The notes: generated by a model from the sequence alone, not told the origin. A DNA stretch of 64,000 nt from Paenibacillus sp. N3.4 (GCF_008017805.1 NZ_VRTT01000019.1:1-64000), one strand, 5' to 3'. Counted from the stretch's first letter, positions 17,560 through 27,242 are shown. Numbers and translations: made by a program.

Positions 17560-17597
17560 CGGTATGGTAACCAATAAGATGCATCGCGGAGGATATC

Positions 17598-19725
17598 ATG
17601 GAAAAGAAATCTTACGAAACTTATACGTTTTATGTAGGCAATAATGGGAAGGATACGAATCCAGGCACATTAGATGAACCATTCGCTACGTTAGAACATG
17701 CACGACAGGCAATCCGACAATTCAAACAGCAGGTAAACGGACAGTTCACTGTGTTGGTTCGCGAAGGGACGTATTATTTCGAAAACACACTGACCTTCGA
17801 GCCTGAGGATTCCGGCAGTGAAGGAGTCGTTATTACGTATCAAGCTTATCCGGGGGAAAAGGTCATCTTGAGCGGGGGGCGGAGAATTGTAGGAGAATGG
17901 CGGCCTTATCGGGATGGAATCGTTGTATGCGAATTATCCGATTGGGCAGAAACCGATATTAGCTTTACTCAGTTATTTGTCGATGGCAGAAGGCAAACGC
18001 GTGCCAGATATCCGAAAGCAGATACGGCAGGTACGAAAGCAGGCGGGATGCTTCACCCCGCTGCATCTAAGCTTGTGTGGCCGCACACACAGTTTAAGTT
18101 TGACCCTGCCACTTTCACGAAGAAGAGATGGAGCAATCCCCAGGAAGCAATTGTGCATATTTTGGCGAAGAACTATTGGGGAAACCTTCAGTGGCAGGTG
18201 GCGGATATCGATTGGGATGCGAATACGGTTTATTTGGGAAAAGGCGGGTATCAGATTAACGATATCATGCAAGGTGAAGATGCTACGGGGATCGACGAAC
18301 GGTCTCTTTATTATATCGAGAATGTATTTGAGGAGTTGGACAGCCCAGGGGAATGGTATTGCAATAGGCAGGAAAAAAAGCTTTATTGGATGCCTCAGGA
18401 GGACGTTGATATTCATAACACCGTAGTGGAGGTGTCGGGTCTTAAAAGGTTGTTGCAATTCAAAGGTTCCCAAGAAACTCCTGTGCATCACATTCGCCTG
18501 TCGGGATTTCAGATCGCTCATACGGAAACGACGTTTCTTGAAGCTTACGAGGCACCTTCCTTAGGGGACTGGACCATTCACCGAGGGGGAGCGGTCTATT
18601 TCGAAGGCAGCGAGCACTGTGTGGTTGAGCACTGTTTTTTTGATGCCGTCGGCGGAAATGCCATTTTTTTAAGCAACTATAATCTTGGAAATATCTTATA
18701 TGGGAATAAAATCACGGAGGCTGGGGAAAGCGGCGTCTGCATTGTCGGTTCCAAGCATCTTACGTTAGGCAGCAATCATGCTTACTCATCCAAAATTGAG
18801 GTTTGCAACAATTTAATCCACGATATCGGTACATTCGGCAAACAAACGGCGGGCGTTTTCATGTCGGTTAGCAAGGAGAACACGGTCAGCCATAATCATA
18901 TATGCCATGTGCCCCGTGCGGCAATTTGCATCAATGATGGGACATGGGGAGGTCATGTCATTGCATTCAATGACATCCACGATACGGTGCGGGAAACTGG
19001 CGATCACGGTCCGTTTAATTCATGGGGACGCGACCGCTTTTGGTGTCTAAATCAATCGCACGGCCCTTCCTCGCACTGCGCCGGTGATGTAAAGCGGGAT
19101 GCTCAGCAGACGGTTATTATCAGGAATAATCGCTTTAGGGACCACAAAGGATGGGGCGATCGATCTGGATGACGGATCTTCCAACTATCATATCTATAAC
19201 AATCTCTGCATCGGCGTGAGCATTAAATTACGCGAGGGGGATTACCGTACCGTGGAAAACAACATTTTCGTTAACGGAGCTAATCCTCCAGGGATCCATA
19301 TCGGTTATGAGGCTAATCACGACAGATTTGTACACAACATTATTGTCGCAAATTCGCAATTCGACAACCCCGAGACCGATATCGATTTTCAAAAAGGCGA
19401 TTCCAAAGGGAAGTTGTACGAATTTATCGGGCCTCCTTTACAAGGCAGTTGGGTAGAAGAAATGGACAGCAATTTGTTTTATAACGATTTGGGCCATTTC
19501 CTAGCCACTGTTCATTTCCGGCCGCTTGGCAGCAGCAGCAAAACCTTTACGCTGGAGGAATGGCAAACACTTGGGCTTGATCGAAACTCGGTATATGGCG
19601 ATCCTTTATTCGTCGATCCCGAGCAAGGCGATTATAGAGTGAAGGATGAGTCTCCAGCCTTAAAGCTTGGATTTAAAAATTTTGAAATGAATCGTTTCGG
19701 ACTTCTTCAGGATTATAAACTTTGA
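17598..19725 (+). pseudogene. GH141-like right-handed beta-helix glycosidase with a frameshift near 19160
   Basis: The first frame (17598-about 19160) begins FYVGNNGKDTNPGTLDEPFATLEHA, the start of bacterial parallel beta-helix proteins, and continues through beta-helix rungs (VVEHCFFDAVGGNAIFLSN, NHAYSSKIEVCNNLIHDI). The second frame (about 19155-19725) continues with AIDLDDGSSNYHIYNN and the final rungs. Loss of two bases or gain of one in GATGGGGCGATCG explains the break. Joined length is about 708 residues with no secretion signal, so it should be cytoplasmic and act on imported oligosaccharides. The overall pattern is closest to GH141, which contains alpha-L-fucosidase and xylanase members; that family call is by memory of sequence pattern. 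GCGGAGG precedes the ATG. Confidence 0.78.
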
Positions 19726-19743
19726 CTATCCAGCTTTCTTTAT

Positions 19744-19788
19744 AAACAGGATACCTTATCTCCATTTCGAGAGAGGGTGTCCTGTTTT
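19744..19788 (+). terminator. Rho-independent terminator after the beta-helix gene
   Basis: AAACAGGATACC pairs with GGTGTCCTGTTT (one G-T pair) around a long loop and runs into TTCC. It closes the importer/two-component/beta-helix operon. Confidence 0.8.
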
Positions 19789-19841
19789 CCTGTATAAAGA
19801 TCAGCCAGTATCCCAAAAAACTCAAATATCCACCAGTTTCA

Positions 19842-19912
19842 ATTGCTTGAATTACTTATAATTGCTTAATTTTATATTTAATTAACTTAAATAATGTGAT
19901 AAAATTACTTAA
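19842..19912 (+). promoter_or_regulatory. Operator array upstream of the DeoR-nagA operon
   Basis: Five near-identical direct repeats of the form ATT(A/G)CTTAA occur at 19842, 19851, 19861, 19881 (as ATTAACTTA) and 19904, spaced 9, 10, 20 and 23 bases apart, i.e. close to whole helical turns. They end at the AAAAGGGG ribosome binding site of the DeoR gene. Repeated short boxes are typical DeoR-family operators, so autoregulation is inferred. Confidence 0.5.
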
Positions 19913-19926
19913 AAGGGGTGAAAATT

Positions 19927-20721
19927 ATGTATCAAGAAGAACGATTACTGAAAATACTCAATTACTTAAACGAGCACCATGCAATGAGTGTTATGGATAT
20001 CTGCTCACTTTTAGATGTATCCAGGGACACAGCTCGAAGAGACATTGTTAAACTCGTGCAAGAGGGGGTCGTGATACGAACGCATGGAGGTGTAGCGTTA
20101 CCTCAATTACAAAGGGAGATAGCTACTTATCAGGAACGACTCATTGATGCGCCAGAAACCAAAAGGAAAATTGGGAAGTTAGCAGCACAACTGATCAAGG
20201 ATCGGGAGACGGTTATTTTGGATGTATCGACTACTGTGCAAGCTGTAGCTGAACAAATTTCTGCTAAAGATATTTCCGTTATTACACATTCTATCGATAT
20301 TGTAAGTATTCTTGCAGGTAGAGAGGACCTCCAGGTATATGTGCTTGGGGGTTATCTGCATGCCAAAAATCGATTGCTATATGGACCCTCCGTCATTGAA
20401 AAGCTAGGAGAATTAAGAGCTGATAAAGTTTTTATCGGGGCTGCGGCTATACGAACCGATGGGCTTTACTTCCCTTACGAAGATGATGTTTCAGTTAAAA
20501 AAGAGATGGCCCGTAGATCGGATCAAGTGATTGTCGTGGCCGATTTTTCAAAGTTTAAAAGCAAGTCAGTCTACCGTTTTGATTTTGATTTTGTGGATAT
20601 TCTAATTACCGATCAAGAGGTACCTAACGAAATAAGAGAAGTACTCTACAATAAAAATATCACGATTATTCAATGCGAAGAGGAAGGAAAAAGCGAGGAG
20701 GAAATCAGAAATGAGTCTTAA
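19927..20721 (+). CDS. DeoR/AgaR-family transcriptional repressor
   Basis: This 264-residue protein has an N-terminal DeoR helix-turn-helix (MSVMDICSLLDVSRDTARRDI; THGG hinge) and a C-terminal sugar-phosphate-sensing DeoRC domain (VILDVSTTVQAVAEQI, DKVFIGAAAI, DGLYFP). The ATG at 19927 has AAAAGGGG nine bases upstream; a GTG at 19918 would be too close. The 3' end overlaps the nagA start by eleven bases, so the two are translationally coupled and the effector is probably an amino-sugar phosphate such as GlcNAc-6-P or GlcN-6-P. The repeat array upstream suggests that it represses its own operon. Confidence 0.92.
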   Translation: MYQEERLLKILNYLNEHHAMSVMDICSLLDVSRDTARRDIVKLVQEGVVIRTHGGVALPQLQREIATYQERLIDAPETKRKIGKLAAQLIKDRETVILDVSTTVQAVAEQISAKDISVITHSIDIVSILAGREDLQVYVLGGYLHAKNRLLYGPSVIEKLGELRADKVFIGAAAIRTDGLYFPYEDDVSVKKEMARRSDQVIVVADFSKFKSKSVYRFDFDFVDILITDQEVPNEIREVLYNKNITIIQCEEEGKSEEEIRNES

Positions 20722-21856
20722 AATTTTGCATAACGTGAATGTCGTTCAACCAAATGACATCGTTCAGCTTGCCACTCTCTGGATAAGGAATGGCATCATT
20801 GAAAAGTTAGAAAATGGGAATACTGCTCTTCCTAAGGGCAATTATGAACTTGTGGATGGTCAAGGACACTTATTAATACCCGGCATGATTGATGTGCATA
20901 TTCACGGTGCTAACGGGTTTGATATGATGGATGGCAGTGAGGCAAGTATTCAGGAGGTTTCGCGAGCTTGCGCTGCAACAGGCTGCACCTCGTTTCTTGT
21001 TACCTCTGTAAGTTCTACAATTGAAGATTTACTAGCTATGATTCGGAGTGTGAAACGTGTAATCGGGCATGAAGCCGGGGCCAAAATTGCGGGGCTTCAT
21101 CTAGAGGGTCCTTATCTGAATCCGAAACGTAAAGGCATGCAAAATGAACGATTTTTACGGCATCCTAATCTGAAGGAAATGGAAGACATTTTCAATGAAG
21201 CAGACGGGCTGATTAAGATGGTTACAATTGCCCCCGAATTACCCGGCGGTATGGAGCTCATTTCTTATTTGAAGGATAAGGGAGTCATTATCGCCGTTGC
21301 TCATTCTGATGCCACGTACGAGGAGGCAAAGCAAGCATTTGAAGCAGGTGCAAGTCACGTTACACATTGTTTTAATGGCATGAGACCGATTCATCATCGG
21401 GATCCCGGTCTAATTGTAGCTGCTTTTGAAGAAGGACATGTGAGCCTCCAAGCCATTGTGGATGGCATTCATTTGCATCCTGCCATTATTCGAATGATGC
21501 ATCGTTTGAAAGGACCTGATGGCATCGTGCTCATCACGGATGCCTTACAAGCGATGGGACTAGGTGATGGAAATTATATATTTGGTGGCCATCTTGTTAC
21601 AGTTGCCGGGGGTATTGCCAGACTAGAGGATGGGACATTAGCCTCTAGTACAGTTACGATGAATGAGGCACTACGTCTAACGATAGAAACCGGCATTTCA
21701 TTAAAAGACGCTGTACAAATGGCGTCAACCACGCCTGCAAGAATACTTGGTCTTGACACTAAAGGTAGGATTTCAACTGGTTTTGATGCTGATCTTGTCT
21801 TGTTAGATGAACAATTCCAAGTACAATGGTCATTGATCAATGGTGAATTGATCTAA
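20711..21856 (+). CDS. nagA: N-acetylglucosamine-6-phosphate deacetylase
   Basis: This 381-residue amidohydrolase removes acetate from GlcNAc-6-P to give GlcN-6-P in cytoplasmic amino-sugar catabolism. Metal and active-site motifs are in place: DVHIHGANGFD, the glutamate of LHLEGPYLNPKRKG, AHSDAT, HCFNGM and the catalytic Asp of LITDALQAMG. The size matches the family. The ATG at 20711 overlaps the DeoR stop and has GAGGAAA upstream. No nagB lies alongside, so GlcN-6-P deamination must be encoded elsewhere. Together with the upstream glycosidases it points to use of GlcNAc-containing glycans. Confidence 0.95.
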   Translation: MSLKILHNVNVVQPNDIVQLATLWIRNGIIEKLENGNTALPKGNYELVDGQGHLLIPGMIDVHIHGANGFDMMDGSEASIQEVSRACAATGCTSFLVTSVSSTIEDLLAMIRSVKRVIGHEAGAKIAGLHLEGPYLNPKRKGMQNERFLRHPNLKEMEDIFNEADGLIKMVTIAPELPGGMELISYLKDKGVIIAVAHSDATYEEAKQAFEAGASHVTHCFNGMRPIHHRDPGLIVAAFEEGHVSLQAIVDGIHLHPAIIRMMHRLKGPDGIVLITDALQAMGLGDGNYIFGGHLVTVAGGIARLEDGTLASSTVTMNEALRLTIETGISLKDAVQMASTTPARILGLDTKGRISTGFDADLVLLDEQFQVQWSLINGELI

Positions 21857-22032
21857 ATTTTAAGTATCTGTTTCTGTTTCTTGTTTACGACCCAGGCTTG
21901 GTTCTTGATGGCTTGCTCACGTGTTCCAATAGAACGACTAGATTCGAATATATTGCTTTTGGAAAAGCACCTGAGGGGATTACATCATTTTACATATCGA
22001 ACAGAAAGTTTATGCATGAGAAAAACCATAGA

Positions 22033-22077
22033 ATAAAGGGGAATTCCCATTCAAATTGAATGAGATTTCCCCTTTAT
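22033..22077. terminator. Bidirectional terminator between nagA and the carboxypeptidase gene
   Basis: ATAAAGGGGA pairs with TCCCCTTTAT, flanked by A-rich and T-rich sequence on both sides, and lies between convergent genes, so it can serve both. The rest of 21857-22195 (339 bases) shows no supported gene. Confidence 0.8.
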
Positions 22078-22195
22078 CTATTTAAGTGCATTTTACAAAA
22101 TCAAAAACTATAATTTTTCAGTAGTCTCTATTGAAGGATGTGTCTTTTTGCTATTTATTTTGCTTAATAATCTACATAAAATGAGGTGAGAGAAT

Positions 22196-23437
22196 TCAGG
22201 CATCGTATTCTTGCTGGGAGAACGTCGACACTTGCGCTCGTTGTCGTCTCTTTTTCATTCGGCGAAATGAGGCATATCCAATAAGTAATAGGACAGCCGC
22301 AGTCCAGAAAGGCCAATTTGATGAGGCGTTGCTCTTTTCACTGCTGCTTGTGAAAGGTTCAGAACGAATGACTTCTTTGGCTGAGACTATAGGGATTTGC
22401 GTTAGGAGTTCCCCGTTTTTTTTAATTTGATAAGCACCGATAACCTCGCCGACTTTGATCGATGCTTGTCCGCTTTGCCATTTTGTGAATAAAGGAGTGT
22501 ATGTAAAATCAGCCGGATTGTTTTTTAATTTGGTCAACACAAAGGAATCGCCCAGCACGCCTTTAACGGTTTCGCCATTAAAGGTCGTTTCTCCTATGGT
22601 TTCGTCTTTTTGAAACATTCGCTGCACTTCCAGATGGTCGAGTCCATAATTGCCGATTGTTTGCACATCGGAATATTCTTTTTGTCGCGTCGATTTCATC
22701 ACTACCGCAATAACCGTTTTATTGTCTTTTTTCATATATTCGATTAATGTATTATGCGCTTGGTCAGTAAATCCGGTTTTGCCGCCCAACGCTAATGGAT
22801 TCTGAAAGATGAGGCTTCGATCTTTTATCTGCACCTGCCGCTGATCCGTAATAACCATAGTCTTTTCGGTTCCCATAGCTTCCATAATGGCAGGGTACTT
22901 CATGGCTTCTTTGGCAAGCAGAGCCAAGTCATATGCAGTCGTATAATGCTGGGGATCGTGCAGACCGTTAGGTGTGACAAAATGGGTGTGCGTCATTCCG
23001 ATCGATGCAGCTTTGTCATTCATCATCGCGGCAAAAGCGGCCCCATCGCCTCCGATATGCTCCCCAATCATCATCGCCACATCATTGGCCGAGATCACGA
23101 GCAGCGCCTTCAAGGCCTCTTCTTTCTGCATCTTCTCGCCGATTTTTAAATTAAATACATAATTGCTGGCTTCTTGTTGCGTGGCTTTTTTGCTTGCTGT
23201 CATCCATTCTCCGTTCACGCTATGTTCTTCAAGAAGGATGGCGGTAATCAGTTTTGTTAAGCTGGCAGGGTACGCTTGTTCATCTTTGTTTTTTTGATAG
23301 AGGATCTCGCCTGTCGAGCTATCAATTACAATACCTGTTCCACTGGAAATAGCTGGTTGCTTGTCTTCTCCATAAGCGACTCCTGCCTGTGTTAACATAA
23401 ATGCGAGCATAACGATGATGACCGCTGCTTTCTTCAT
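22196..23437 (-). CDS. D-alanyl-D-alanine carboxypeptidase (DacF-like, penicillin-binding protein 5 family)
   Basis: This 413-residue protein has a signal peptide (to about residue 23) and the three serine-peptidase motifs of PBP5-type enzymes: S59-L-T-K62, S116-A-N118 and K219-T-G221. A PBP5-C-like beta domain and a C-terminal hydrophobic anchor (WPFWTAAVLLLIGYASF) followed by a basic tail are also present. It trims the terminal D-Ala from peptidoglycan stem peptides outside the membrane. The true transmembrane anchor resembles DacF rather than the amphipathic helix of DacA. The ATG at 23437 has GGGAGGAT upstream. It stands alone and is not functionally tied to its neighbours. Confidence 0.93.
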   Translation of the reverse strand: MKKAAVIIVMLAFMLTQAGVAYGEDKQPAISSGTGIVIDSSTGEILYQKNKDEQAYPASLTKLITAILLEEHSVNGEWMTASKKATQQEASNYVFNLKIGEKMQKEEALKALLVISANDVAMMIGEHIGGDGAAFAAMMNDKAASIGMTHTHFVTPNGLHDPQHYTTAYDLALLAKEAMKYPAIMEAMGTEKTMVITDQRQVQIKDRSLIFQNPLALGGKTGFTDQAHNTLIEYMKKDNKTVIAVVMKSTRQKEYSDVQTIGNYGLDHLEVQRMFQKDETIGETTFNGETVKGVLGDSFVLTKLKNNPADFTYTPLFTKWQSGQASIKVGEVIGAYQIKKNGELLTQIPIVSAKEVIRSEPFTSSSEKSNASSNWPFWTAAVLLLIGYASFRRMKKRRQRAQVSTFSQQEYDA

Positions 23438-23669
23438 TCCCTATCCTCCCAATAAGAATCAGAAAAAATAACCTTTTTGACAAAGGTGTGAGATTTATTA
23501 TAAACGCTGTTCCTTAAAGAAAGATGAAATATTTTACGTTTGCATAAATTAGCAATCAATAAAGAGAAGCGACTCGGTGTTATGAGTTTAACACATTCTA
23601 TCTGTGTGAATTTTATCAAACAACTTCATGACTAGACTATCCAAAAGACTTATATATGTAAGGTTTGTT

Positions 23670-23939
23670 TCACTTTTTAATTGCAAGCCTAGCACCCAAT
23701 ACCGTTATTGGAATATTCAAAAGGAGCACCACTATGATATACCAAGTAGGAAAGGCGGTTTGTCCAACCAATGGATTATAAATAAATATCTCAAAAAATA
23801 AGGCTATGATGACTGCGTTTTTTATTTTGAAGATTTTGCAATCTTTGGCGGCAACGTAACCGCCATAAAAGCAAAAAAGTAAAGTTATGATTAATGCAAT
23901 TAACAGATAAAAGATACAAAAATTAGTGGTTTCTTGCAC
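23670..23939 (-). CDS. Small hypothetical membrane protein
   Basis: This 89-residue frame has three hydrophobic segments (FYLLIALIITLLFCFYGGYVA, NAVIIALFFEIFIYNPLV and WYIIVVLLLNIPITVLGA) and ends in a basic tail, a plausible small integral membrane protein. Its start is GTG with no clear ribosome binding site, so the N-terminus may be truncated or the gene relict. I do not recognise the family. The 230 bases between it and the carboxypeptidase gene contain only unsupported frames. Confidence 0.45.
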   Translation of the reverse strand: MQETTNFCIFYLLIALIITLLFCFYGGYVAAKDCKIFKIKNAVIIALFFEIFIYNPLVGQTAFPTWYIIVVLLLNIPITVLGARLAIKK

Positions 23940-24189
23940 AACCTATTAAAGCACCTGCACCAAAATGATGCAGATGCTTCAGTCTTCGCACGGGAGCGCT
24001 CTGAAACAAAGCGGCTTCGAAAGCGTCAGGATGGACGTTCATCCGATACTGCGACTCCCACACTTTTTATGGCGAAACGTTTGTTGAACAATAAAATGGA
24101 TGACAACTATTGTCCTCCGATTCCAATTATTGAGAAAAAATAATTGTGATGGGAAGCGGAGTGTTTGTAAATGTTTTTTGTGTGAAAAT
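23940..24189. other. Intergenic stretch with no recognised feature
   Basis: About 250 bases separate the small membrane protein from the 3' end of the 652-residue gene. Short frames exist on both strands but none has a ribosome binding site or recognisable motif. GCACCTGCACC and GATGCAGATGC (about 23951-23974) form an imperfect inverted repeat that could be a terminator-like structure, though without a T run. Confidence 0.3.
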
Positions 24190-26148
24190 TCATGGTTGCA
24201 ATCGGCGATTCGCGGCGTTATCGGATGATGCAGCATCTCCCTGCGACAGATCCGTGACAGCGATCTTGTATGCCGTTACGACCTGCGCTTCTGTTGCTGC
24301 TCCACCGGGTTCTTTACCGTTATTTCCGCTTGCGCCAGAAGCTGAACCTGTGCTTGTGCCTGTCTCGACACCTGAGCCAGCCTCTTTATTCTGCCCCGTA
24401 CCTTTACCTGAGCTTTGACCTTGGCCAAAGGTAACTTTGTTCTTCTCCACGAAGGTTCCAGTCACTACGGCAGATCCTGTTTTAAACCGGACATTACCGC
24501 TCAGCTGCACGTAGTCGTTACCCAAGGCGACTATGGCCGTATTGCCGTCCAAGGACATAATCTGGCATTGAAAACGAACGATGGCACCCGGCTTCTGCTT
24601 CGGCAGCTCGGATAGTGTGATGTCGAGGACGTCGGACTTCACCTTCACAACTGTATATTGACCGCCCCGATACTCGTAGTAGGCTTGCTGCCCTTCGGCT
24701 TCTCCAGCAGGGTTATCGACGATCAGCACACCAGGACGACTGCGGTCTGGGGTGAAGCTATCCCCTTCCACATCGAGAATGGTTCTAAGTTCTTTTGACT
24801 TCACATCGTAAGCGAAGACGATATATCTAGCTTTACGCGTCTTGGCTGCGGCTTCGACTACGATGGCCGGTTGATCGCTGCTGCTGAGTGAGTCGGAGAG
24901 CTTCACCGATTTGACGGAGATCTGCTTACTGAGTGCGCTTTCGACATAATCGAGCTGCTCATCAGGCATCAGACGCGCTACTGCAAGGGAACTGCTGCCC
25001 GTAAGGCCCACCGAGGCCATTTTTGAGCCCCACAAGCTTTTTCCGTTTATGACATTCGTGAAAGGGGCGTCCGTGCTCGTATTCATTGCTTTGCGCAACA
25101 GTTGCACCGGATCGGCCTCGAGCCAGCGCTGCTCCGTATCACGGATTTCCTTGCTGGTATCCTTGTAGCTGTTCAATATGGTATACAGCTCGATGGATTC
25201 TGCATATTTCTTGGTGGCGACGAGCTTCTCGGCACGAGTGAACTGCGCCTTGATCGAAGTCTGGATATAGGTGTTGATCTTGGAGCGGCTGTCTGCGAGC
25301 TCCTTTGTTGTTTCCTGAACCTTGTTGGCATAAGAAATAAACGTGCTTAAATCATTCTTCTTTAGCAGTGATGCGAGCGTATTCTGCGCATAAGTTTCCA
25401 ACATGGGTACAAGCCATTCGGCTTGTACGCCGTTCGCGTTGTAAAACTTACGGATGAGCGTAGTTTCGTTCACGACTTCGAGGAAGCTCTTGGTTTTGAA
25501 CAGGGAATCCATGCGCGCCTGATCGTATGCTTTAAACCGATCGTTCAACTGCTGTTTTTTCGTTTTTTCATCCTTGTAGTAGATGGCGGGAATTTGCAGG
25601 AGGTATTGAATCGAATTGTTGTTGTCGAACGTTTTGTTGGTGCTGCTCTTCTCCAGGCTTTGTTCCAGTCTGGCTAGGACGTCGGCGAACGATTGCGCCA
25701 ACCCCTCATCGATACGATAGACAGCTTCTGCATCGGCAAAACGTTTCTGAGCGGTGTCATCCATGCCCGCATAGTCCGCCTTGGCGCTTTGGAACGATTC
25801 ATATGCTTTTAGCAGTGTCGGAACATCGTTGACTGCAGCGGCGGCTCGTATCTTATCGGAAATGGAAGCGAGCGTGCGCTTTAGCTCCGTTGCGGGGCGA
25901 AGCTTGTTCAGTGCTTCGTCGATCTCATGGTTTTTATATCGAATGGACGTGTTATCCCTGGCACGCAAGTATAAGGTTTCGGCTTCCAGTTCGTGCCCTT
26001 CCGCCTGCGCCTTTGCTGCCTGGCCGTACAGATCAGCCTTTAACCAGCTGGCGTAGCATTTGTAACAGGCAGAAATGAGCATGACGGCAAGCAGCAGCGC
26101 AGCCAAGTTACGCTTTTGTTTCGATCGGCTGTACATTGAAGTTGACAT
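24190..26148 (-). CDS. Membrane-anchored protein of unknown function, minus arm of the tubulin/GTPase cluster
   Basis: This 652-residue protein is not assigned to a family. A basic N-terminus precedes one hydrophobic segment (LAALLLAVMLISACYKCYASW, about 15-35), so it is probably anchored with the bulk outside. Residues about 40-350 are rich in Ala-containing helices with TPR-like pairs (GHELEAETLYLRARD, KKYAESIELYTILNSYKD). A beta-rich region (about 360-580) follows, then a Gly/Ser/Lys-rich low-complexity tail (about 580-610). The ATG has AGGAGGG seven bases upstream, embedded in the end of the preceding gene 11 bases away, so the two are translationally coupled. It ends the minus operon divergent from the VWA/tubulin/GAP1 genes; a helical sensor or scaffold role is a guess. 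Confidence 0.8.
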   Translation of the reverse strand: MSTSMYSRSKQKRNLAALLLAVMLISACYKCYASWLKADLYGQAAKAQAEGHELEAETLYLRARDNTSIRYKNHEIDEALNKLRPATELKRTLASISDKIRAAAAVNDVPTLLKAYESFQSAKADYAGMDDTAQKRFADAEAVYRIDEGLAQSFADVLARLEQSLEKSSTNKTFDNNNSIQYLLQIPAIYYKDEKTKKQQLNDRFKAYDQARMDSLFKTKSFLEVVNETTLIRKFYNANGVQAEWLVPMLETYAQNTLASLLKKNDLSTFISYANKVQETTKELADSRSKINTYIQTSIKAQFTRAEKLVATKKYAESIELYTILNSYKDTSKEIRDTEQRWLEADPVQLLRKAMNTSTDAPFTNVINGKSLWGSKMASVGLTGSSSLAVARLMPDEQLDYVESALSKQISVKSVKLSDSLSSSDQPAIVVEAAAKTRKARYIVFAYDVKSKELRTILDVEGDSFTPDRSRPGVLIVDNPAGEAEGQQAYYEYRGGQYTVVKVKSDVLDITLSELPKQKPGAIVRFQCQIMSLDGNTAIVALGNDYVQLSGNVRFKTGSAVVTGTFVEKNKVTFGQGQSSGKGTGQNKEAGSGVETGTSTGSASGASGNNGKEPGGAATEAQVVTAYKIAVTDLSQGDAASSDNAANRRLQP

Positions 26149-26159
26149 CGCCGGCCCTC

Positions 26160-27100
26160 CTACAATAACCCTTGAAATTCGGGATCAAAATCATACTTTA
26201 ACTTAACCTTGTCCTTTGCTTGGTCGTAAAGCGCGGGAACCTCGCTATAGCTGCCTTGAAGCAGTCGGCATAGACGCAGCAGCCGATTTCTTGGAAATGC
26301 TTCGATGAAATCGGCTATGAAGTCGTGGTATTGCAGCACATAACCCTTTACCCGCAGCGCTGCGCCTGCTATTAGAGCAAGCGTCTCTCTGCCATCAGGG
26401 AAATCTTCTATCGCTTTACGGTGTTTAATTACATAATCGAGTACATCGCGACGGACCAATTGAGGGCTGATTTTGCTTACTTCATGCAAATACCTGACAA
26501 AATCAGGCTCAAAGCCCGTCGGAATCAGCGTCGCAAGTTCCAGATCCATATCGCTGCGCAAGATGAAGTGGCTCAGGCACATGAGCTTCAGCACCTTGAC
26601 CTGATTACCGGTAATGAGATAACCGATCTCCCGCAGCTTCTCATAGGCGGATTTGAAATCGTCTAATTTCAAATCGTTCACGGCATTCTCAATGTCCAGC
26701 AGCAGCCCTTCGCGAATAGCCTGATTTTCAGTCATCAGCATCTGATGAAGCAGTCGATTTTCGACCGCGGAGGAATAACGCCTGCTAAGCAGCCAATAAC
26801 CGATCACGAGTGCGGCGCTGGCCAGCGCCGAAGCTATCATTTGCATGAAAGTATCCGCCAGGAAAAAAGCAACGAGGCTGATAGCGAAGACGATCATGGC
26901 GTCCCTTACCGTATTGCGGCGTTGAATCGAGCGTACGATCTCGCTGCAGGATTGGAATTTTCCTTCGGCTCCGCACTTCAGACATTGCTCGTTCCAAAGA
27001 ACTGTATAATTGCCGCAACCTTTTGCAGTGTTTCAAAACGTCCGAAAGCATGGCGGGTTCGCATGCTTTTGCGGAACTGTACGGGAATCTTCTTACTCAT
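26160..27100 (-). pseudogene. Zinc-ribbon membrane protein of the tubulin/GTPase cluster, with an apparent frameshift near 26985
   Basis: The first frame starts at the ATG at 27100 (MSKKIPVQFRKSMRTRHAFGRF) and stops at 26978. The next frame overlaps and carries on with CLKCGAEGKFQSC, a likely zinc ribbon, then EIVRSIQRRNTVRDAMIVFAIS, two hydrophobic helices (VFAISLVAFFLADTF; IASALASAALVIGYWLL) and about 190 helical residues to 26160. A one-base change near GAGCAATGTCTG would join them into about 310 residues; a start at 26897 would discard the zinc ribbon. It overlaps the 49-residue gene upstream by eight bases and is coupled to the 652-residue gene downstream. Cytoplasmic zinc ribbon plus membrane helices suggest a regulatory membrane adaptor. 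The family is not recognised. Confidence 0.72.
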
Positions 27101-27242
27101 GGCGCTCACCGCTATTCAATAGACTCATAAACTCGGCATCCACGTCTCGGGGCTTTATTTCTTGCTTTCTACTGGTATGAAAATAAATCCATCTTGCGAC
27201 GACAAACACGGCGGCAAAAGCAATTCCAATAAATGTCGGCAT
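27093..27242 (-). CDS. 49-residue membrane microprotein, first gene of the minus arm
   Basis: The ATG at 27242 with AGGAG eight bases upstream opens a 49-codon frame: MPTFIGIAFAAVFVVARWIYF gives one transmembrane helix, followed by a charged tail (HTSRKQEIKPRDVDAEFMSL) ending NSGERHE. Its stop overlaps the next gene start (ATGAGTAA), which supports real translation. It sits at the head of the operon divergent to the VWA gene. A single-helix protein of this size could be an assembly factor or regulator of the neighbouring membrane proteins; no function can be assigned. Confidence 0.72.
   Translation of the reverse strand: MPTFIGIAFAAVFVVARWIYFHTSRKQEIKPRDVDAEFMSLLNSGERHE

Noticed and set aside
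23434-23619. 61-codon minus-strand frame upstream of the carboxypeptidase gene
   Set aside because: It shows no recognisable motif or ribosome binding site and overlaps the leader of the carboxypeptidase gene.
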